Shown in pieces: positions 60,280-64,000 of a stretch of DNA of 64,000 bases. Origin of the DNA: Antitrichia curtipendula (taxonomy: Eukaryota; Streptophyta; Bryopsida; Hypnales; Leucodontaceae); contig OX579642.1 in assembly GCA_951230915.1 (NCBI GenBank), positions 3,720,001 to 3,784,000 on the forward strand. The letters are read 5' to 3'. The notes beneath the pieces are model-generated. The model was not told the origin of the DNA. It worked only from the letters and a program-made list of their open reading frames with translations, and ran no database searches. Each line of letters opens with the position of its first letter. The stretch's first letter is position 1. The position numbers were made by a program, and so were the translations under genes.

Positions 60280-60890
60280 TATGGTAGGAGGTTCATAAAC
60301 CGCTCAGGCCTTTGCATATGTCCACTAGGAGGCTCTGAAATGGATAGTTGATTATGAGAAAATGAATTGTGGATTACATTGAAGCATGCTAAGACTTGGT
60401 TTTTACTAATTGAATGGATGGTTTCAGAGTCCCATTGGGTTCATTCATAATTAAGTGGATAGGTGTCTCGTAATTATATTGAAAATATGAATTGGTTGTT
60501 GAATTAACTTCTCTGAAGTGTTAAAAAATCTGAAATAATGATTTATTCAACCATCCATTTCAGTTTTTGAGATGGTCACATTTAGAAACCATCTCTATTA
60601 TTTTTGATGTGTTGCAATGCTAGTTTTTGAACAAAGTCTGATTGTCTTCCAAACTATGTATGTGTGAGTTTTCAAGGCCCTACTAATCACAAATAGAGCC
60701 CTATGCCAGACTCCGTTTGAAAATTCATAAGTAATTCATAAATGCTCCAGAAATTATGAAACGACTTTGGTTAGAATTCTCATCTAATTTTCTTTGACTA
60801 AAAAATGAGCTAAAAATATTCTAGTCCAAAGAAATACATGAAAATGGGGGACCAGCCCTTAAATGAGCGGTTTATGAACCTCCTACCATA
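60280..60890 (+). mobile_element. TA-flanked element with perfect 27-bp inverted repeats (611 bp)
   Basis: 60280-60306, starting TATGGTAGGAGGTTCATAAA, is the exact reverse complement of 60864-60890. The outermost TA at each end can serve as target duplication. The right ~280 bp are homologous to the elements at 52121 and 53064; the left ~330 bp are extra. No coding capacity. Perfect arms suggest it is the youngest of this group. Confidence 0.85.
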
Positions 60891-61076
60891 TCTTTAAGGA
60901 TAAATAGAATATGATGGTGCTAAGTAGAAGACCAAGTGTGAGGTGGAGTTGGATGCCAATTTCAGTAGTATGCAGCTCTATTTCTAGTACTTTGGAGGTG
61001 GCAACCTTACAATTGGTCAATTTTAAGTATGTATATGCTGTCTAAACTTCTTCCATGTGCCATGTGTTGTTAGTAC

Positions 61077-61381
61077 AAAGGTAAGGGGCTGAAAAAGTGT
61101 CCCTTTAAGAGCTGATTGCATATTTGGGAGAAGCTAAACTCCTTAAAACTATTTTCAGTAAATTTTCAAGGTAAAAAAAATGGAATTGCCATCTAACCTA
61201 AGTCGTTTCATATTTTTGGATATTCATGGAATTAGTTATGAATTATTGAAGTTGAAAACAGTGGTTTCTAAAAGCGACCCCCTCCTGGAATGTACACTTC
61301 TGATACATGTTAGAGGCAAAATCTACCAGATCGCATTTAGAGACAGGGTTGCTTTTACACCCTCTACCTTACTGTATTTTC
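61077..61381 (-). mobile_element. AGGTAGG-type TA element, inverted copy (~305 bp)
   Basis: Left AAAGGTAAGGGGCTG; right CACCCTCTACCTTA. The reverse complement aligns with 53064-53331 throughout, including TTTAAGAGCT near the end. The 95-codon ORF over it is incidental. Confidence 0.65.
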
Positions 61382-62312
61382 TCTACGTGCATCAAATGCA
61401 TGTTTGCATTACCTATCTATTATTTTTAGCAACCTATAGCATGCATCAATTAATAATTTGTAACTAATTCACAATCTGAAACCATTATGCCATAAGGAAG
61501 ATCTCTCCTTCAAAGGCAGTGAGATTAGAGAAATTCGAGTGATTTAAGAAATTCACCTTCAATTAATATTTGTTGAGTCTCTCTGGCCGGATTTAGTTTC
61601 ATCGCCGGCAGCGTCCCAGAACCTTCACAAGCAATTTCTCGACAGCACTGAAGATGCCTGAGCTAGACAAGGCTAGAAATCATGCGCCTCCCCGCCGAGT
61701 CCGATTAATGTGGCGGCTCCCTGATTTCCGGCCCTATCGGAAACTCAAACTTCCATCGCCATCTGCCGCCCCACAAGTGATGAGCATTTCTTTCCGGCGT
61801 TTGGAATTTTCTGGACCGGTTGGCTGGAGCTTCTCGCACTGATCTCACTGTGTTTTCTTCCTCGCTCAGACTCAAGCGATGACGCAGACAAGGAGGAGAC
61901 GGAAGAATGAGGAAGCAAGTAGCGCCCGAGATCCACCGCAGCAACCTGGCGGAGCGCGCGAGAATTCTCAGGTACAAATCTCCTCCATTTTTTTTGTTTG
62001 CTCATAGGCATGCGTGGGATCAAATTCAGTTCCTTTAGGAGGACGAGTTCAGAGGCTCAACTACTTCCGGATATTCACTTTGCAAGTCTCGATGGCCAGC
62101 TTTTTGTCCACCCTCAAAACGACCATTGGCCCGTGTGTCTGACCTCACTGGAAAAGAAATCATTCGACTGTCTAGACAAATCGGGTTGGTATGAATCATT
62201 AAGATGCTGCAGCAATTGAACGGAAGGAACGTGTGTACTGTCTGAGAACCTCTTTCAATTGCACAGTATTGCACCGAGTGACTGTAGATGATTGGATTTG
62301 GGCTGGGAGGCC
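61382..62312. other. GC-richer region with short ORFs; possible 5' exon
   Basis: A plus ORF at 61654-61842 and a 22-codon frame from the ATG at 61907 ending at a GTACAA donor-like site after 61971. The latter reads PEIHRSNLAERARIL, loosely like the PEIQRTNL block of DEAH-box RNA helicases. No downstream exon was found, so this is not called as a gene. Confidence 0.25.
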
Positions 62313-62320
62313 TATATAAA
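62313..62320 (+). promoter_or_regulatory. Candidate TATA box
   Basis: TATATAAA in a GC-rich context, with ATTGG (inverted CCAAT) about 20 bp upstream. A start site near 62345 would put palindrome 3 some 190 nt downstream. A 29-codon ORF follows at 62395. Transcription is inferred only. Confidence 0.4.
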
Positions 62321-62530
62321 GCCGGTTTTTTCTCTTTTGCTCATATCCAGTATTCCCAAATTCAATCGTGACAGTTGAGATTTTGTGATTGAAAATGAGT
62401 GCATTAGTAATGACAATGTCGAAAATGAGTGAATCGATATTTTCGAAATCCAATCAGCAATTCTCAGAGCAAGCGGATAGCTAGCAGAACACAAGCCGGT
62501 TCTGTCTGGATTCTAGAAGCTCTTGCTTGG

Positions 62531-62624
62531 TTTTTGAACTGGGGGTAGCAGCAGCCACCCCCGAATCACCAGTCGGCGCCGACTGGTGATTCGGGGGTGG
62601 CTGCTGCTACCCCCGGTTCCAAAA
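62531..62624. repeat. GC-rich palindrome 3, near-perfect 47-bp arms
   Basis: Centred at 62577/62578; 45 of 47 positions pair, no loop needed. From the centre outward: GGC, CGACTGGTG, ATTC, then GGGGGTGGCTGCTGCT and ACCCCC. The G/C-rich core therefore occurs twice, in inverted orientation, around the inner CACCAGTCGG palindrome. Confidence 0.95.
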
Positions 62625-62761
62625 ATTTGATCCCAAGCTTATGTAATTCTCTCGGGCACAATTTCCGATCGAGGCAAAATGCACAGGGACCTAGTGAATG
62701 GGGAGATTCTCCAAGCCGTGTAGAACAAGATACTTGCTAAGAATCGGAAAACGCAGCAATG

Positions 62762-62831
62762 GGTGCTTTCAAAATAATTTGAAACGGGGGTAGCAAGAGC
62801 CACCCCCGTTTCAAATTATTTTGAGAGCACC
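62762..62831. repeat. GC-rich palindrome 4, 30-bp arms and 10-nt loop
   Basis: Arms GGTGCTTTCAAAATAATTTG then AAACGGGGGT, one mismatch to the right arm; loop AGCAAGAGCC. This is the short form: a single core and no CCAGTCGG centre. Confidence 0.95.
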
Positions 62832-62980
62832 ACGTGAATTTTGTTTAGCTTGCCATGTTACAGGAGACAGATCCTAGAGGTGTCCTCATTTGCACCCAGT
62901 CGCCGAGTGCAAGGACACTTTATAATAACCAATTTAAAAAACAAACGTAAATCGAATTCAAGTCGTTACTAGGAATGAAT

Positions 62981-63040
62981 TTGCAAAAAAAGAGAAACGG
63001 GGGTGGCTGCTGCTACCCCCGTTTCTCTCTTTTTACGCAA
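62981..63040. repeat. GC-rich palindrome 5, short form
   Basis: AGAGAAACGGGGGT, loop GGCTGCTGCT, then ACCCCCGTTTCTCT. The outer A-rich/T-rich arms pair with a 2-base slip. The core is shared with palindrome 4, but the outer arm sequence differs. Confidence 0.9.
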
Positions 63041-63409
63041 TCAATTATATTAAAAAATGATTTGATTCTAACGGGCGGAGCAAGAGTCAGTTGTACTGTT
63101 GAGACGAACAGAAGTTAGGGTTTTTTTTAATTACTGGGTATGATTGGAGAATGTAAACTTTGTAGGAGGATTATTTTTGAAGGGTGCCATTTACCATCTC
63201 GGGTTTGGTCGACATATTCATAGACATCAGTTTTAGTATGATTTGCTCATTTTGCTGGGATGAAATCAATGATCGACATAATGAAGCAATAATCTTATTA
63301 TACTAATTTTGTTCGTTACTCTGCATCGTGATTGAATGCGGTATTAGAGTTTGAATGAAGATGATCATTCCATTCCGAAATGAAGTATGTAACTTGATTT
63401 GTCCAATAA

Positions 63410-63501
63410 ATGGGAAATTGAAGTAGCAGCACCCACCCAAAGAACACCAGTCGGGTCCGACTGGTATTTGGAAGGTGGCTGCTACTACCCCCATTCCGCA
63501 T
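63410..63501. repeat. GC-rich palindrome 6, long form
   Basis: 46-bp arms centred at 63455/63456, about 33 of 46 pairing with no length change. Inner half CACCAGTCGG; core versions TAGCAGCACCCACC (left) and GGTGGCTGCTACTACCCCC (right). Confidence 0.85.
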
Positions 63502-63787
63502 TTTTTTTGGAAATATAATTACCAATGATTCCAAGTGGCAGAGGCAGGTAGGTCCATTAGTGTGATAGGAATCGATAACATAGAATCATGAATGATTGTT
63601 TTGGCTTGAACATCTATGTCCCTTGAAGGCATGAACTTAAGACCTCTACTTTAGTTTTTTCTCCTACTGTATGGAAGGGCCTCAAAGTATGGAAATCTAG
63701 GTTCTTACCTTGGAGTGTGCAAATGAGACTTTCGCAAATCGTTCATCTTGGACTCTTGTTTATAAAACAACCTTAAATGGGTATAAA

Positions 63788-63859
63788 AGGAACCCCCTTG
63801 AAACACCAGTCGGGTCCGACTGTTGTTTTAGTGGATGCTGTTGCTATCACCGTTTCTTA
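63788..63859. repeat. GC-rich palindrome 7, long form with left core deleted
   Basis: Inner half CACCAGTCGG with mirror CCGACTGTTG, centre 63814/63815. The right side keeps GTGGATGCTGTTGCTATCAC and CGTTTC; the left side has only CCCCC where the core should be. Confidence 0.75.
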
Positions 63860-64000
63860 TTTTTTTCCATGTCTGCTAATGCCCCACCGTGCTTCATACA
63901 TTATTATGTATTTGGTGATGCTGATATTTCAAGTCAATTTTCATTTGAAAGTTAATCTCGGAAAATCCTATTTTAGTTTATTTGGTGGGAATTTGGCATA

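Noticed and set aside
62531..62624. Helitron 3' hairpin or rho-independent terminator
   Set aside because: Arms are far longer than Helitron hairpins and no CTRR end follows; bacterial terminators do not apply here.

Overview
The window looks like nuclear DNA of a land plant. It is AT-rich, dominated by transposable elements, and holds one clearly intact spliced gene. That gene is a plant-type ABCC (MRP) transporter with canonical GT-AG introns. The element set (CACTA elements with 3-bp target duplications, a Stowaway-type MITE, plant-type LINEs with a zf-RVT domain, a MULE transposase with a SWIM finger) also fits a plant. The MULE has a GCM-like finger N-terminal to its transposase domain, a type I associate from memory with non-seed streptophytes; I cannot name a species from sequence alone.

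Layout. 1-11.8 kb: gene-free AT-rich DNA carrying copies of an ~0.6-1.05 kb non-autonomous element bounded by TTAA and inverted repeats beginning CCCCTAAAGG, plus a 276-bp TA-flanked element. 11.8-20.0 kb: one long decayed LINE on the minus strand (ORF1 relic, endonuclease, reverse transcriptase, zf-RVT), with a 1,063-bp CACTA element inserted in ORF2. 20.0-30.0 kb: more TTAA elements (one split by a second CACTA element), two other LINE fragments and a long-TIR element. 30.0-33.3 kb: no recognisable gene. 33.3-43.0 kb: the ABCC gene on the minus strand, 15 exons joined by me into 4,488 nt without a frame break (1,495 residues). 43.0-46.7 kb: lower-copy DNA upstream of ABCC with a Stowaway MITE. 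46.7-54.6 kb: TTAA and TA-flanked elements in AT-rich DNA. 54.7-58.8 kb: a MULE transposase pseudogene, minus strand, with two tryptophan-to-TAG changes and one frameshift. 58.9-64.0 kb: uncharacterised ORFs, TA-flanked elements, a TATA box, and a cluster of GC-rich palindromes.

The most unusual content is a set of seven related palindromes: two in the putative MULE intron at 56.1-56.5 kb and five at 62.5-63.9 kb. They share an inner half-site CACYAGTCGG with its mirror, and/or a GGGGGTAGCAGCAGCC/ACCCCC core. Arms differ between copies but stay complementary within a copy. I recognise no described family. Second is the TTAA family, which has piggyBac-like hallmarks.

The genes do not form a pathway. 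ABCC is the only apparent host gene; the rest records layered transposition followed by decay, much of it TGG codons turned into stops, as expected from C-to-T mutation of methylated elements.
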